DNA from: a virus
DNA length: 36,705 nucleotides
Strand: one strand, 5' to 3'
IMG/VR virus record: IMGVR_UViG_3300032308_001541
Coordinates: 1-36,705 of that record
The translations under genes and the position numbers were made by a program. This document shows, piece after piece, positions 21,697-30,263 of the stretch; the first letter of the stretch is position 1, and each line of letters opens with the position of its first letter. The notes under the pieces were generated by a model that saw only the letters and a program-made list of their open reading frames with translations, was not told the DNA's origin and did no database searches.

Positions 21697-23979
21697 ATGC
21701 TGAACATCAAACACAAAGTAGTACGCCAACTCAATACCACTAATCCTGTGTTGGACAGATTTGCCAAGCTCAAAGGTCAGCTGGATATCAAATGTGCGGC
21801 GTATCTGCGCTATTTGGGCACCAAAAATGCAGTAAACCGTGCCAGCGATTATCACTACCTGTGTTTAGCGGTCAACGAAAGCACAGCACCTGTCAACGGC
21901 ATAGATTACATACACCCAGTGGTCAAACCCTGCGTGGACTATGTGACTTCGGTCATAGTAAAAGGACTGGCCCCCAACGGCGAAATCAACTTTGAATTTG
22001 TGCCTGATACCGAATCAGATGATGTGGCTGCCCGCCAGGCCACCAACATGGTGTCCAAAGTAATCAACGAACAAAACGATCCGCACTTTGTGCTACAACG
22101 CTGGGTCATGGATGCCAACATGCACAAGAATGGCATGCTGATGATCCTGCCCAAGCGTGAACAAATAGTGCGTTATGTGGAAACCGCTGGCACCCTGGAC
22201 CAATTGCAGGCCTTTGAACGGCAAGCCGAAGAAGGCGGGCTCACTGTGTTGCGCCAAAGCCGGCGCAAGACCCGTGTGGAAATGGAAGCTGTCATGGCCG
22301 AAATTGAAGCCAGCATGCCTGATCTGGAAGCACAACAGGTGCAGGGCCAAATAGACAGAGCCATTGGTGACTTGGAAATGGCCAGTGAAACAGGTGAATA
22401 CCTGGATACCACGGCCCAAGATCCTGTGGAAGCAGCTGAACAACAGGCAGACCTGTTGGCCGATGCCATTGCACGCAACACCATCTACACAGCCAAATAC
22501 AAGCTAACAGGCTGGAGCCTGCAGATCAAGTTCCGCAACATAGCACAACACTACTGGATCTGCGATCCTACCATACAAGAAATGAAAGATCAACAGTTCT
22601 GTGGTTACTATGACCCCATGAGCATACAAGAAGCTGTGCATCTGTATCCAGACATACAAGATCACCTGGAAGAATTCATGCAGTTTGCTGAGTACAACCA
22701 AAACGGTGCCTACCAAGCCGGCTCAGTACTCAACAACTTGGCCATACATGCCAGAGACTCAGTTCCGGTCATGGGCATACCAGTGGAGTCCGGTGTGGGG
22801 CAAGATCCCTTGGCACGCCAGATCACTGTGCTGACCGTTTGGAACGCCTACGATATCGACGGTGATGGCGAACTGGAACTGGTAGAAATAGTGTTTTCAG
22901 GACAGTACATTATCAGTGCCAAGGAAGTGGAGTTTATTCCTGTGGCCAACATGTGTCCCAAGCCACTTCCCGGCAACTTCTACGGCATGAGCATTGCAGA
23001 AAGCGTGGTGCCCATGCAGGAATACGCAACTTCAGCCAGCCGTGCAGAGATACAGCTGGGCCTGCTCACAGCAACACCAAGATTGGGTGTCAAACCCGAC
23101 AAGGTCGACTTTGAAATGCTACAGGATGGCGAAGCAGCCATCTTTATCTTGGACACCAAGTTTGATCCGGCCACTGATGTGTACCCAATACCGGGACCGT
23201 CGGGCAACCTGGGCTTCTTGGACACAGCCATGAACCGTATCCAGCAGGACACCATGGCCATCATTGGCATGACACAACCCAGCGATGTGTTCAATCCCGA
23301 AGTGATGGCCGCTGGCAATTCAGGTGCCAAGCTACAAATGGCCTTGACACCCAACCAGATCATACAAGACAACGCTGTACGCAATGCCGCAGATGGACTC
23401 AAAGAAGCCATTTGGTTGGTATGGCGCACACTCATACAGTACGGCGATGACTACGGCGTGAAAAAACTGGCACAAGAATTCCATCCAGACAAGCAACCTG
23501 TGTTCTTGGACTATGCAGCCTGGGATGACATGAACTTCTGTGACCGAAAACTCATGCATCTTGAACTGGCTCTGGGCATGATGAGCGAAGAAAACCGTAT
23601 ACAGCGCCAGCAGATGATGGCCACGGTGCAACAACAACTGTACCAAAGCATCACAGGCATGGTGGCCGCCGGTACACTTACACCTGAAGGCTACAAGAAA
23701 GTGCGCAAGCCCTACGAAGACACACTTTATGTGCTGGGCGTCAAAGACGCAGATACATACTTGCCCACCGAGGACGAAGTTGTGGCAATGATTACCCAAG
23801 CACAAGAAGCTGCCAAGAACAAAGAGCCAGATCCCACTGCCAAGAAAGATCTCTCTGTGGCCGAACTAAATGCTGCCAAGACACAGCAGATCATGGCCGA
23901 AGTGGCCGGTGAAGATCCCAAGAGCCAGCTCAGCTACATGAGCATGGCACAGGGCAAAGGCAAGGACTTTTACAACTGA
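21697..23979 (+). CDS. Portal protein, P22/SU10 type (760 aa)
   Basis: A long portal of the podovirus (P22-like) class: 760 aa against 725 for P22. An N-terminal helical region leads to IDYIHPVVKPCVDYVTSVIVKGL. A wing region with a long coiled segment follows (residues about 165-260). The stem and clip region carries DIDGDGELELVEIVFSG, then PKPLPGNFYGMSIAESVVPMQE. The C-terminus is a helical barrel rich in Gln and Lys. Twelve copies form the DNA entry ring and bind TerL and the adaptor. It lies directly after TerL and its TGA overlaps the next ATG (TGATG). The call rests on size, order and the conserved patterns. Confidence 0.85.
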   Translation: MLNIKHKVVRQLNTTNPVLDRFAKLKGQLDIKCAAYLRYLGTKNAVNRASDYHYLCLAVNESTAPVNGIDYIHPVVKPCVDYVTSVIVKGLAPNGEINFEFVPDTESDDVAARQATNMVSKVINEQNDPHFVLQRWVMDANMHKNGMLMILPKREQIVRYVETAGTLDQLQAFERQAEEGGLTVLRQSRRKTRVEMEAVMAEIEASMPDLEAQQVQGQIDRAIGDLEMASETGEYLDTTAQDPVEAAEQQADLLADAIARNTIYTAKYKLTGWSLQIKFRNIAQHYWICDPTIQEMKDQQFCGYYDPMSIQEAVHLYPDIQDHLEEFMQFAEYNQNGAYQAGSVLNNLAIHARDSVPVMGIPVESGVGQDPLARQITVLTVWNAYDIDGDGELELVEIVFSGQYIISAKEVEFIPVANMCPKPLPGNFYGMSIAESVVPMQEYATSASRAEIQLGLLTATPRLGVKPDKVDFEMLQDGEAAIFILDTKFDPATDVYPIPGPSGNLGFLDTAMNRIQQDTMAIIGMTQPSDVFNPEVMAAGNSGAKLQMALTPNQIIQDNAVRNAADGLKEAIWLVWRTLIQYGDDYGVKKLAQEFHPDKQPVFLDYAAWDDMNFCDRKLMHLELALGMMSEENRIQRQQMMATVQQQLYQSITGMVAAGTLTPEGYKKVRKPYEDTLYVLGVKDADTYLPTEDEVVAMITQAQEAAKNKEPDPTAKKDLSVAELNAAKTQQIMAEVAGEDPKSQLSYMSMAQGKGKDFYN

Positions 23980-24341
23980 TGCTGACACAAGACACCATTG
24001 ATGCGTTCAACACACGCTTGACCGTGAACCTGAACAACATAAAGAGCATGACTGCTAGTGAACTGGATCGTGTGAAAAGCCACGGCAGCACAGCAGAAGC
24101 CCTGCTGAAGAACAAGGACCTGGCCCTGTTTGTGCATCAATGGAAATTTGAAGTATTAGACCAATTAACAGCCGTCAGCGGACACACCGCAGATGACAAT
24201 GCCCGTAGGATTGCCCTTTCAAACCAACTGGCAGGCATAGAAAGTTTTGTAGCAAGTCTCCAACGAGCCTTGTATATGAAAAACCGCGTGGTAACTCTGC
24301 AGACAGAGCCCACGGAGAAATTTAACAAGGAAACAATATGA
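23979..24341 (+). CDS. Helical protein between portal and scaffold (120 aa)
   Basis: Starts in the portal stop (TGATG) and ends overlapping the scaffold start (ATGA), so it is tightly coupled. The protein is all-helical (TIDAFNTRLTVNLNNIKSM, then LALFVHQWKFEVLDQLTAVSG) with a polar C-terminus. No family recognised. Its place between portal and scaffold suggests a role in procapsid assembly. Confidence 0.6.
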   Translation: MLTQDTIDAFNTRLTVNLNNIKSMTASELDRVKSHGSTAEALLKNKDLALFVHQWKFEVLDQLTAVSGHTADDNARRIALSNQLAGIESFVASLQRALYMKNRVVTLQTEPTEKFNKETI

Positions 24342-25492
24342 ACAACGATACGCCTAATGCTACCAGCACGGCCAATGCGGAAAATGCAACTGTAACAGAT
24401 CAATCAATATTGGCCAAAATGACCGCAATGAGAGAACAGACTCTGCGTAATCAAATGAACAATGCTGTGGCAGTTGAGACAGGTGAATCAGAGCAGGCAA
24501 ATGCTGAATCCCCTGTGGCACCAGACCAGCCAGAAATTGCAGAAGCCCAAACAGAACTAGACTACGCCACTGATGACGCTGAAGCCCCTGAACAAGAACC
24601 ACAGGTAAGCACAGAATCCGCAGACAGCACTCCGGACGAACTCATTGACTTTATTGAGTTTGCCGACACCAACCCCAAAGCCAAATTCAAATTCATGCGA
24701 AATGGCAAAGAGGTGGTGATTGATGCCAAAAAGGCCGCCGCTATACTGGGACAAGGTGGAGCAATACACGAAGAAGCCAGACAACTCAAGATTGAACGCA
24801 GTGAATTTGATGAATATATCAAAGATACCCGTGCCAGACAAGAAGGATTGATGTTGGCCATGGAGTTCACAATTGAGCCCAAATTGCAGGCAGCCTATGA
24901 TGAGATTGTGCGTACACAAAATTATCAAACCACATTCCAACAACAGTTACAAGGCACACAAGATGCGGCTGAACAAGCCAGGATCCGTGCCAGCATGGAG
25001 CAAAATGAGCGATACATCAACCAACAAGGTCAGATTATCAACCAATTGCGCCCTGCAGTGGACCAGTTCCGGGATGTGCGGCGTCAGCAAGTGACCCAAG
25101 TGTTGGAAACCAACCGCAAGGCATTCACAGACAAGGAGTTGCGAAACGAATATGTCTACAATGAACTGCGTGAAAAGGTTGCCAAAATGTGGCCACAGGC
25201 ACAACATGAACTCATGCCCGGCGTCAAGAACCTGGACTTGATCAGCAGTGATGAAACCCTGTTGGGTCTAGTCAGAGATGGTCTCAAATATAGAGATCGC
25301 CCTCAGACTCGGCAAGCAGGCAGTAGCATCGCTACCTTGACCAAGACTCGCACAGGATCAACTGCTGCAAAAAATCAAGAAGAGAACATCAGCAAGCTTC
25401 GTGAACAAGCCAAGGGCGGCGATAAAAAAGCCGCAGACAACCTGCTGGTAGCACAGCTCAGCAAAATCAGAGCTGGCAGAGCAGGTCGTTGA
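24338..25492 (+). CDS. Scaffold-like protein (384 aa)
   Basis: Highly acidic N-terminus (about residues 1-100, many Glu, Asp and Gln). A short globular part follows with NPKAKFKFMRNGKEVVIDAKKAAAIL at about 110-135, then long Gln/Arg/Glu-rich helices (about 140-290) of coiled-coil character. The end is basic (KLREQAKGGDKKAADNLL). Acidic and helical composition with a basic end, and location directly before the capsid gene, are typical of scaffolding proteins that shape the procapsid and then leave. No protease motif is seen, so the scaffold probably exits whole or is cut by a host or unrecognised protease. Confidence 0.75.
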   Translation: MNNDTPNATSTANAENATVTDQSILAKMTAMREQTLRNQMNNAVAVETGESEQANAESPVAPDQPEIAEAQTELDYATDDAEAPEQEPQVSTESADSTPDELIDFIEFADTNPKAKFKFMRNGKEVVIDAKKAAAILGQGGAIHEEARQLKIERSEFDEYIKDTRARQEGLMLAMEFTIEPKLQAAYDEIVRTQNYQTTFQQQLQGTQDAAEQARIRASMEQNERYINQQGQIINQLRPAVDQFRDVRRQQVTQVLETNRKAFTDKELRNEYVYNELREKVAKMWPQAQHELMPGVKNLDLISSDETLLGLVRDGLKYRDRPQTRQAGSSIATLTKTRTGSTAAKNQEENISKLREQAKGGDKKAADNLLVAQLSKIRAGRAGR

Positions 25493-25501
25493 GATTTAGC
25501 C

Positions 25502-25520
25502 TATAATATTCAAAGGAGAA
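25502..25520 (+). promoter_or_regulatory. TATAAT box and strong ribosome binding site before the capsid gene
   Basis: TATAAT (25502-25507) is a perfect -10 box without a clear -35. AAAGGAGAA (25512-25520) is the strong Shine-Dalgarno site that fixes the capsid start at 25525. The box may give extra capsid transcript, but this is weakly supported. Confidence 0.45.
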
Positions 25521-25524
25521 TAAC

Positions 25525-25879
25525 ATGGCAGAAATTACAACAAGTCAAATTGGTAATGGTACAACCGCATATGGTGCGGACATCGTTGTCAAAGACTTAG
25601 ACCTAGATGTGAGCAATCGCGTCAAAGACGATACACCTGTGTTGAACATGTGTATGACCAAGAAGCGCAAAGTAAATTCTACATTGCCCTTGTGGACCGA
25701 CGATATCTATCGTTTACCAGAAGCACAAGCTGTCAAAGAAGGTGCTGCTGTGTCCTCAACCAATGCGGAAAGCAACAGCCGCTTCAATCTTGCAAACTAC
25801 ACGCAGATTTTCCAGACCACAATCGCGGCTTCTGGCACAGCTCGTGCAGTAATGCAGTCCGGTGGAGATCCACAAGCCT
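25525..25879 (+). CDS. Major capsid protein, exon 1 (SU10-type)
   Basis: Exon 1 encodes the first 118 residues plus the first base of codon 119. It contains KDDTPVLNMCM, VNSTLPLWTDDIYRLPEA, and NYTQIFQTTIAASGTARAV, which is the order seen in SU10-type HK97-fold capsid proteins. Read straight on, the frame meets TAA at 25894-25896 and would give a 123-aa truncated product. The proposed 5' splice site is after U25879, in the codon T|AT. Joined to 26156-26973 the gene is 1,173 nt, 390 aa, a normal capsid length. Confidence 0.88.
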
Positions 25880-26155
25880 TAACAACACTTCATTAAGAAG
25901 AAGGGCCTTTCTATAGTAATATAGATCGAAGAATTCTGTGAAAACGGTGAAACTCTTAGCAAGTTAAGTTGAAGACAATACCGTGCCAAGCCCGTAAGGG
26001 AAGGTGTAACGACTAGACCGCAAGGTCGTAGGATCAAGGGATCCGAAGTGCAGAAAATCCAGAAATGGATTATGAGATAGTCTACTCTGTATAGAAATAT
26101 ACAGCAGTCCGAAAGGACGGGGATTGGAAGACCGAACCAATTTCGAATTTTTAGG
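25880..26155 (+). ncRNA. Group I self-splicing intron, ORF-less (276 nt)
   Basis: The core helices are visible. P1 is GCCU (25876-25879) with GGGC (25903-25906), placing a U-G pair at the splice site. P3 is UUCUGUG (25934-25940) with UGCAGAA (26049-26055). P4 is ACGGU (25944-25948) with ACCGU (25980-25984). P6 contains the CCC-GUAA-GGG hairpin. P7 is GACUA (26011-26015) with UAGUC (26078-26082), giving the guanosine site in AACGACUAGAC and GAGAUAGUC. Between P7 and P3 two hairpins (GACC-GCAA-GGUC and GGAUC-AAGG-GAUCC) match P7.1 and P7.2 of subgroup IA. P8 is AAUCCA-GAAA-UGGAUU. P9 hairpins are CUGUAUA-GAAA-UAUACAG and GUCC-GAAA-GGAC. It ends in G26155. Exact splice sites were chosen to restore the capsid frame; the 3' site is the less certain. 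Confidence 0.9.
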
Positions 26156-26973
26156 ATCAAGAAGTGAAACAATTAATAGAGCTGATGTTCGATGTGGAAG
26201 CTCAGTTGGTTCGTAACGATCAGATCGGTACACAGTACTCAGGTCAAAGCGGTACAGCCATCACCAACCCAGGCACAGCACAAACAGGCGGTCGTCGTAT
26301 GGGTTCGTTGAGCGCATTTGCAGGCACACAGAGTTTTAACCCCAGTGCCAACGCAGCTGCCAACATCACCACCAACACCAACAATGCGTCCAGTGACTCG
26401 TCATCGGCCAATGTGGGTAACTTGAACATTGCCGCTGACGGCACACAGTTCTACACAGGAACATTTGTGAACCAGTTGTTTTCACCAATCAACTACAAGC
26501 AGTTGGTGACCACAGCAGAACAGCGTTACAATGCCAAGATCCGCACCATGGTTGTTCCAACCAGCTTGCGCACAATGATTTCCGACCAAATTGGTACTAG
26601 CAACACAAGTATCAACCGTCGTAATGTGGAGCGTGGCGACACCATCCAAACATACGAAGGCGATTTCAACTACACATATGAAATCTTTGATTCGTGGATC
26701 ATGGACAGCGTAGGTGTGTCAAACAGCATTTACTTCCTCAACGAAGAAGTATTGCAGTGGGGCTCATTGCGCGATCTAGGACCCAACAATGAAGTGTTCA
26801 GCAATGCCGACGCATCGCTTGATCAGTTCTTGATGGAAGGTACTTTGATTGTTCGCAACCCAGCTGGCGTAGGAATGTTAAACAACATTTCCACAACTGG
26901 CGCAGCAGTCACAGCACCACGCACAAGCACATTCGTACAGCGTGTGAATGTGGGTGCCGGCGACACATACTAA
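26156..26973 (+). CDS. Major capsid protein, exon 2 (SU10-type)
   Basis: Exon 2 supplies AT to complete a tyrosine codon, giving DPQAYQEVKQL across the junction, then IELMFDVEAQLVRND. This restores the A-Y-Q and helix pattern usual in this capsid family after the SGTARAV segment. The only in-frame upstream stop is TAG at 26152-26154, in the intron. The rest contains FVNQLFSPINYKQLVTTAEQRYNAKIRTMVVPTS and ends with VQRVNVGAGDTY. A GTG at 26164 has no Shine-Dalgarno site, so separate translation of exon 2 is unlikely. A rho-independent terminator follows at 26999. Confidence 0.88.
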
Positions 26974-26998
26974 TCCATTGGATTGATATGTGCAATTC

Positions 26999-27024
26999 AA
27001 AAAGCCCCGCAAGGGGCTTTTTGT
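26999..27024 (+). terminator. Intrinsic terminator after the capsid gene
   Basis: AAAAAGCCCC (26999-27008), loop GCAA, then GGGGCTTTTT (27013-27022) and further T-rich bases. A perfect 10-bp stem with a GNRA loop and a U-run. It would limit readthrough of the abundant capsid transcript. The TAAATA element at 27058 follows and may restart transcription. Confidence 0.9.
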
Positions 27025-27057
27025 TTGGGCTCTTGACCAGGTCTATTGGGATCGCAC

Positions 27058-27063
27058 TAAATA
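27058..27063 (+). promoter_or_regulatory. TAAATA element, 5 nt before ATG
   Basis: TAAATA followed by CTACC and the ATG at 27069, just after the capsid terminator. A promoter is needed here if the terminator is efficient, which makes this the most informative copy of the motif. No Shine-Dalgarno site is present between motif and ATG. Confidence 0.5.
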
Positions 27064-27068
27064 CTACC

Positions 27069-27659
27069 ATGAGCCAAGATCCCAACAAACCCGAATATAT
27101 TGATGCACACACTGTAGAAACCAATTACGATCACCTTAGACAAGACGAGGGTGGCATTGTTACCACACACAATGGTGTAGCAGACAGGTTGCTGAGCAAA
27201 AACAACGATCTTTATCGTGCCATGAAGGGCGATTGGAAGCGCGAAGGCTGGAACTTGAGCCACAATATCAAGACCACCACAGGACGCGAAAACGGCAAGT
27301 TCTACATCACCCGAGAACAGATGAATGCCGAAGCTGTGGCACGCCGTTGCCAAGAATACAGAAAAGCCGCAGAAGCCGGACATCATGATCCACTTGCTCC
27401 ACTCATGCCCGATGGCAAATTGGGTTACAAATGGATGGACTTGCCGGATGTGGTGGCCATACGCATCAGCGACCAATACTTTGGTGGCATGCCCTGGGCA
27501 GTGCTCAAAAATGATCGCACACTCAAAGCACAGTTTTATCGTGTGGTGCAACAAGAATACGCACAGTATGTGTGCTATCCCGGCGGCCAGTTGCCTATAC
27601 CTATTGATGTGCCATACCCTGCCCGTGCAGGCGAAACTAAATTTTTTAAGGGACACTAA
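27069..27659 (+). CDS. Head/neck-region protein of unknown function (196 aa)
   Basis: The start at 27069 is chosen because an upstream in-frame start would place the capsid terminator inside the coding region. The protein is mixed and hydrophilic: IDAHTVETNYDHLRQDEGG near the N-terminus, ITREQMNAEAVARRCQEYRKAA in the middle, and WMDLPDVVAIRISDQYFGG with PYPARAGETKFFKGH at the end. No family recognised. It lies between the capsid and adaptor genes, a usual place for head-completion or head-decoration proteins. Confidence 0.6.
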   Translation: MSQDPNKPEYIDAHTVETNYDHLRQDEGGIVTTHNGVADRLLSKNNDLYRAMKGDWKREGWNLSHNIKTTTGRENGKFYITREQMNAEAVARRCQEYRKAAEAGHHDPLAPLMPDGKLGYKWMDLPDVVAIRISDQYFGGMPWAVLKNDRTLKAQFYRVVQQEYAQYVCYPGGQLPIPIDVPYPARAGETKFFKGH

Positions 27660-27661
27660 TC

Positions 27662-28396
27662 ATGTTCGTAATACCAGATGCAGACACCCTTGTAAGCTAT
27701 CTTAGAGATTTCACCGGCTCAACCAACGACGACGAAATCAAGCAGTGCATATTCCAAGCAGAATTGACCATGCGCAACATTGAGTTGCCGGCCCTGAGAA
27801 CCAATCCTTATGAAACATTTGGCACAGTGGGTGAAGATCAACTCATGCCCATACCACAGGACATGAACAAGCCCATCTTGTTCTTCCAACAAGGCACCAA
27901 TGCCATGCCATCAAACACAGGTCCTTGGATCGTGTATGACCGTATTGGTGATAGAGACATCATCACCCAGAGCTTGATAGCACAGTTGTATCTGCAACCT
28001 GTGAATGTGCCCATGGTGATCCGCGGCAAGTTTGGTGAAGTGGGCGACAAGTATCAGTTCTTGCCATATCTGGGTGAAGGCACCCTGCTGAACCTGTACT
28101 ACTACAAGGCCTGGAATCTCTTGTTTACTCCCATCTTTGATGGTCCTACTCAAGTGGGCACAGTGCAGACCAATGCTGTGTTACAGACCTGGCCAGAAGG
28201 CTACATCTATGCCAGCCTGCATGAATACTATGTGAAACGGCACAATGCAGAAGATGCTGCCATCTACCGGGCCAAATACGACAATGCCTGGGCCACTGTG
28301 AACAATCAAAACAATCTGGGCAAATGGTCTGGTGGTCATACCAGATTGACTAGCATATTCCAGCCCCGTCGTGACCGCCAGTACGCGGTCAAATAA
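27662..28396 (+). CDS. Head-tail adaptor (SU10/P22 gp4-like, 244 aa)
   Basis: The N-terminus ([43 protein letters not shown]) is a helical bundle typical of podovirus adaptors that bind under the portal. The rest has strands such as [12 protein letters not shown] and an end with [30 protein letters not shown], a long amphipathic helix common to phage adaptor proteins of the SU10/P22 gp4 class. Length matches (about 160-260 aa). The gene follows the capsid module and precedes the fibres, as expected. Homology was judged from pattern and order. Confidence 0.7.
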   Translation: MFVIPDADTLVSYLRDFTGSTNDDEIKQCIFQAELTMRNIELPALRTNPYETFGTVGEDQLMPIPQDMNKPILFFQQGTNAMPSNTGPWIVYDRIGDRDIITQSLIAQLYLQPVNVPMVIRGKFGEVGDKYQFLPYLGEGTLLNLYYYKAWNLLFTPIFDGPTQVGTVQTNAVLQTWPEGYIYASLHEYYVKRHNAEDAAIYRAKYDNAWATVNNQNNLGKWSGGHTRLTSIFQPRRDRQYAVK

Positions 28397-28410
28397 CAAG
28401 GAACACACGC

Positions 28411-29931
28411 ATGGCCAATACCATACCAGCCAACAACAACACCAGTCTGTACAATGCCACTGGCAATGCAGTGCCCACCTCAGGTAATATACAGACCAAC
28501 AACATCAGTGCCACCGGCAATGTCACAGTGGATGGATTCATCATTGCCGACGGTTCAATCACTACCCTCAGTAACTTTGTGGGCAATCTTGTTGGCAATG
28601 TCACCGGCAACATAAGTTTGTTTGGTGGCAACACCGAAGTAATCTATAACAATGGGGGTGTGACTGGCAGCGATCCCAATTTTACTTACAATCAAGCCAA
28701 CGGTGTGCTCACAGTTGCGGGCAATATTGTCAGCACAAGTTATTTGTTTGGTAACGGCAGCCAACTCACAGGCATCACAGCCAATTACAGCAATGCCAAT
28801 GTGGCCAATTTCTTGCCTACCTACACCGGCAACATCACAGCCAATACAATCAGTGCCACTGGCAACATCACCGGCAGTTACATCCTGGGCAACGGCAGTT
28901 TGCTGAGTGGTATCACAGCAAATTACAGCAATGCCAATGTGGCCAATTTCTTGCCCACTTACAGCGGCAACATCACTGCCAATACTATCAGTGCTTCGGG
29001 CAATGTGTCATCGGCCACATTTGTAACTTCTGGAGTTACCGGCAACATCACCGGTGCAAACTATGTTAATGCCAACTTTTATCTGGGCAATGGTAGCCTG
29101 CTTACTGGTCTCAGTAGTTTTGCGGGTGCCACTGGACCACAAGGACCAACCGGACCACAAGGACCTGCCGGAGTCAACGGCGCCACTGGTGCTACAGGGC
29201 CTGCTGGAGTCAACGGAGCAACAGGTGCTACCGGACCTGCTGGCGCAAATGGAGCCACTGGTGCCACTGGTGCTACTGGTCCTATTGGAGCCACTGGCAG
29301 TTTCAGCGGCAATCTCACTGGCAATGTGAATGGACAGGGTTTTGACATTTCAAATGTCACAACTGTGACAGCTACCACTTTCAATGGCACTGCCACAGTG
29401 GCCAATTTGGTCAATGTCAGCAACGCCAATGCGGCCTCCAGCAGTGGACAGTATGTGTTGTTCACATCTCAAACAGCTCCGGGCAACAATACCATCAGCA
29501 TGGATGACAGCGGCAGCGGTTTCTCATACATACCAGACACAGGAACTATATTTGTCACAGGTGTCAGTGCCACTGGCAATGTCTCAGGTAGTTTTTTCCT
29601 TGGCAACGGCAGCCAGCTCACAGGATTGAGCAGTCTCACTGGTGCCACTGGACCACAAGGCCCAACTGGACCACAAGGACCCACAGGTGCCACGGGTGCC
29701 ACAGGTACAGCTGGCACAAATGGCGCCACAGGTGCAAGTGGACCACAAGGCCCACAAGGACCTGTTGGACCACAAGGACCAACTGGACCCACAGGACCTG
29801 TGGGTGCTACTGGAGCCACAGGAGTGGGTGCATCAGGACCACAAGGACCACAAGGACCCACAGGTGCCACAGGACCGTCTGGCAGCGGTGGCGGTGGTTT
29901 AGAAGCAATTTTAATGTTAGGAGGTATGTAA
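28411..29931 (+). CDS. Fibre protein with GNGS and collagen-like repeats (506 aa)
   Basis: Preceded by AAGGA. It has repeats of the type [20 protein letters not shown] and GNGSQLTGI in the first ~235 residues. Two collagen-like G-x-y blocks (about residues 237-297 and 411-496, [14 protein letters not shown] style) are separated by a beta-rich segment. The very end is a short hydrophobic sequence ([10 protein letters not shown]). Collagen-like blocks form triple helices and act as rod segments in phage fibres. The GNGSQLTGI repeats are shared with the 471-aa fibre at 32714. It is the first of seven consecutive appendage genes. Confidence 0.8.
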   Translation: MANTIPANNNTSLYNATGNAVPTSGNIQTNNISATGNVTVDGFIIADGSITTLSNFVGNLVGNVTGNISLFGGNTEVIYNNGGVTGSDPNFTYNQANGVLTVAGNIVSTSYLFGNGSQLTGITANYSNANVANFLPTYTGNITANTISATGNITGSYILGNGSLLSGITANYSNANVANFLPTYSGNITANTISASGNVSSATFVTSGVTGNITGANYVNANFYLGNGSLLTGLSSFAGATGPQGPTGPQGPAGVNGATGATGPAGVNGATGATGPAGANGATGATGATGPIGATGSFSGNLTGNVNGQGFDISNVTTVTATTFNGTATVANLVNVSNANAASSSGQYVLFTSQTAPGNNTISMDDSGSGFSYIPDTGTIFVTGVSATGNVSGSFFLGNGSQLTGLSSLTGATGPQGPTGPQGPTGATGATGTAGTNGATGASGPQGPQGPVGPQGPTGPTGPVGATGATGVGASGPQGPQGPTGATGPSGSGGGGLEAILMLGGM

Positions 29932-30261
29932 ATGCCAACAGTTTATAAAGTATTGGGGCAAGCAAACCCCTCAGCGGCCAGTGACAGCACACTGTACACC
30001 GTGCCAGCGGCCAATGCCGCAGTGGTCAGCACCATCAGTGTGTGCAATTTGGGCACAGCATCAACCACATTCAGGATCGCTGTGAGACCAGATGGCAATG
30101 CCATAGCCAATGTGCAATATGTGGCCTATGAAACCACGGTCAGCAGTTATGATACCATATACTTGACCATCGGTGCCACCATGCAGGCCAACAGTGTGAT
30201 CACTGTGCGTGCAGCCACAGCCAATGTGGCATTCAGTGCATTTGGATCAGAGATCTATTAA
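29932..30261 (+). CDS. Small beta-rich virion protein (109 aa)
   Basis: Starts directly after the fibre stop. The alternation of hydrophobic and polar residues (VVSTISVCNLG, STTFRIAVRPDG, IANVQYVAYETTVSS, TIYLTIGATMQANSVITVRAA) predicts a small beta-sandwich. Small proteins of this size and look are often found beside fibre genes of aquatic phages, perhaps as fibre bases or head fibres. No named family is recognised. Confidence 0.65.
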   Translation: MPTVYKVLGQANPSAASDSTLYTVPAANAAVVSTISVCNLGTASTTFRIAVRPDGNAIANVQYVAYETTVSSYDTIYLTIGATMQANSVITVRAATANVAFSAFGSEIY

Positions 30262-30263
30262 CA

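Noticed and set aside
25525-26973. Capsid gene broken by a frameshift or nonsense mutation, or two separate genes
   Set aside because: The 276-bp insert has a full group I core, its removal restores frame and the expected AYQ context, and the second part has no ribosome site. An intron explains all of this.
26988-27068. Upstream start for the 196-aa gene
   Set aside because: It would place the capsid terminator hairpin within the coding region; the ATG at 27069 agrees with the TAAATA spacing.
29079-29870. Proline-rich minus-strand frames
   Set aside because: They are the antisense image of the collagen-like G-x-y codons and have no start signals or gene-like context.
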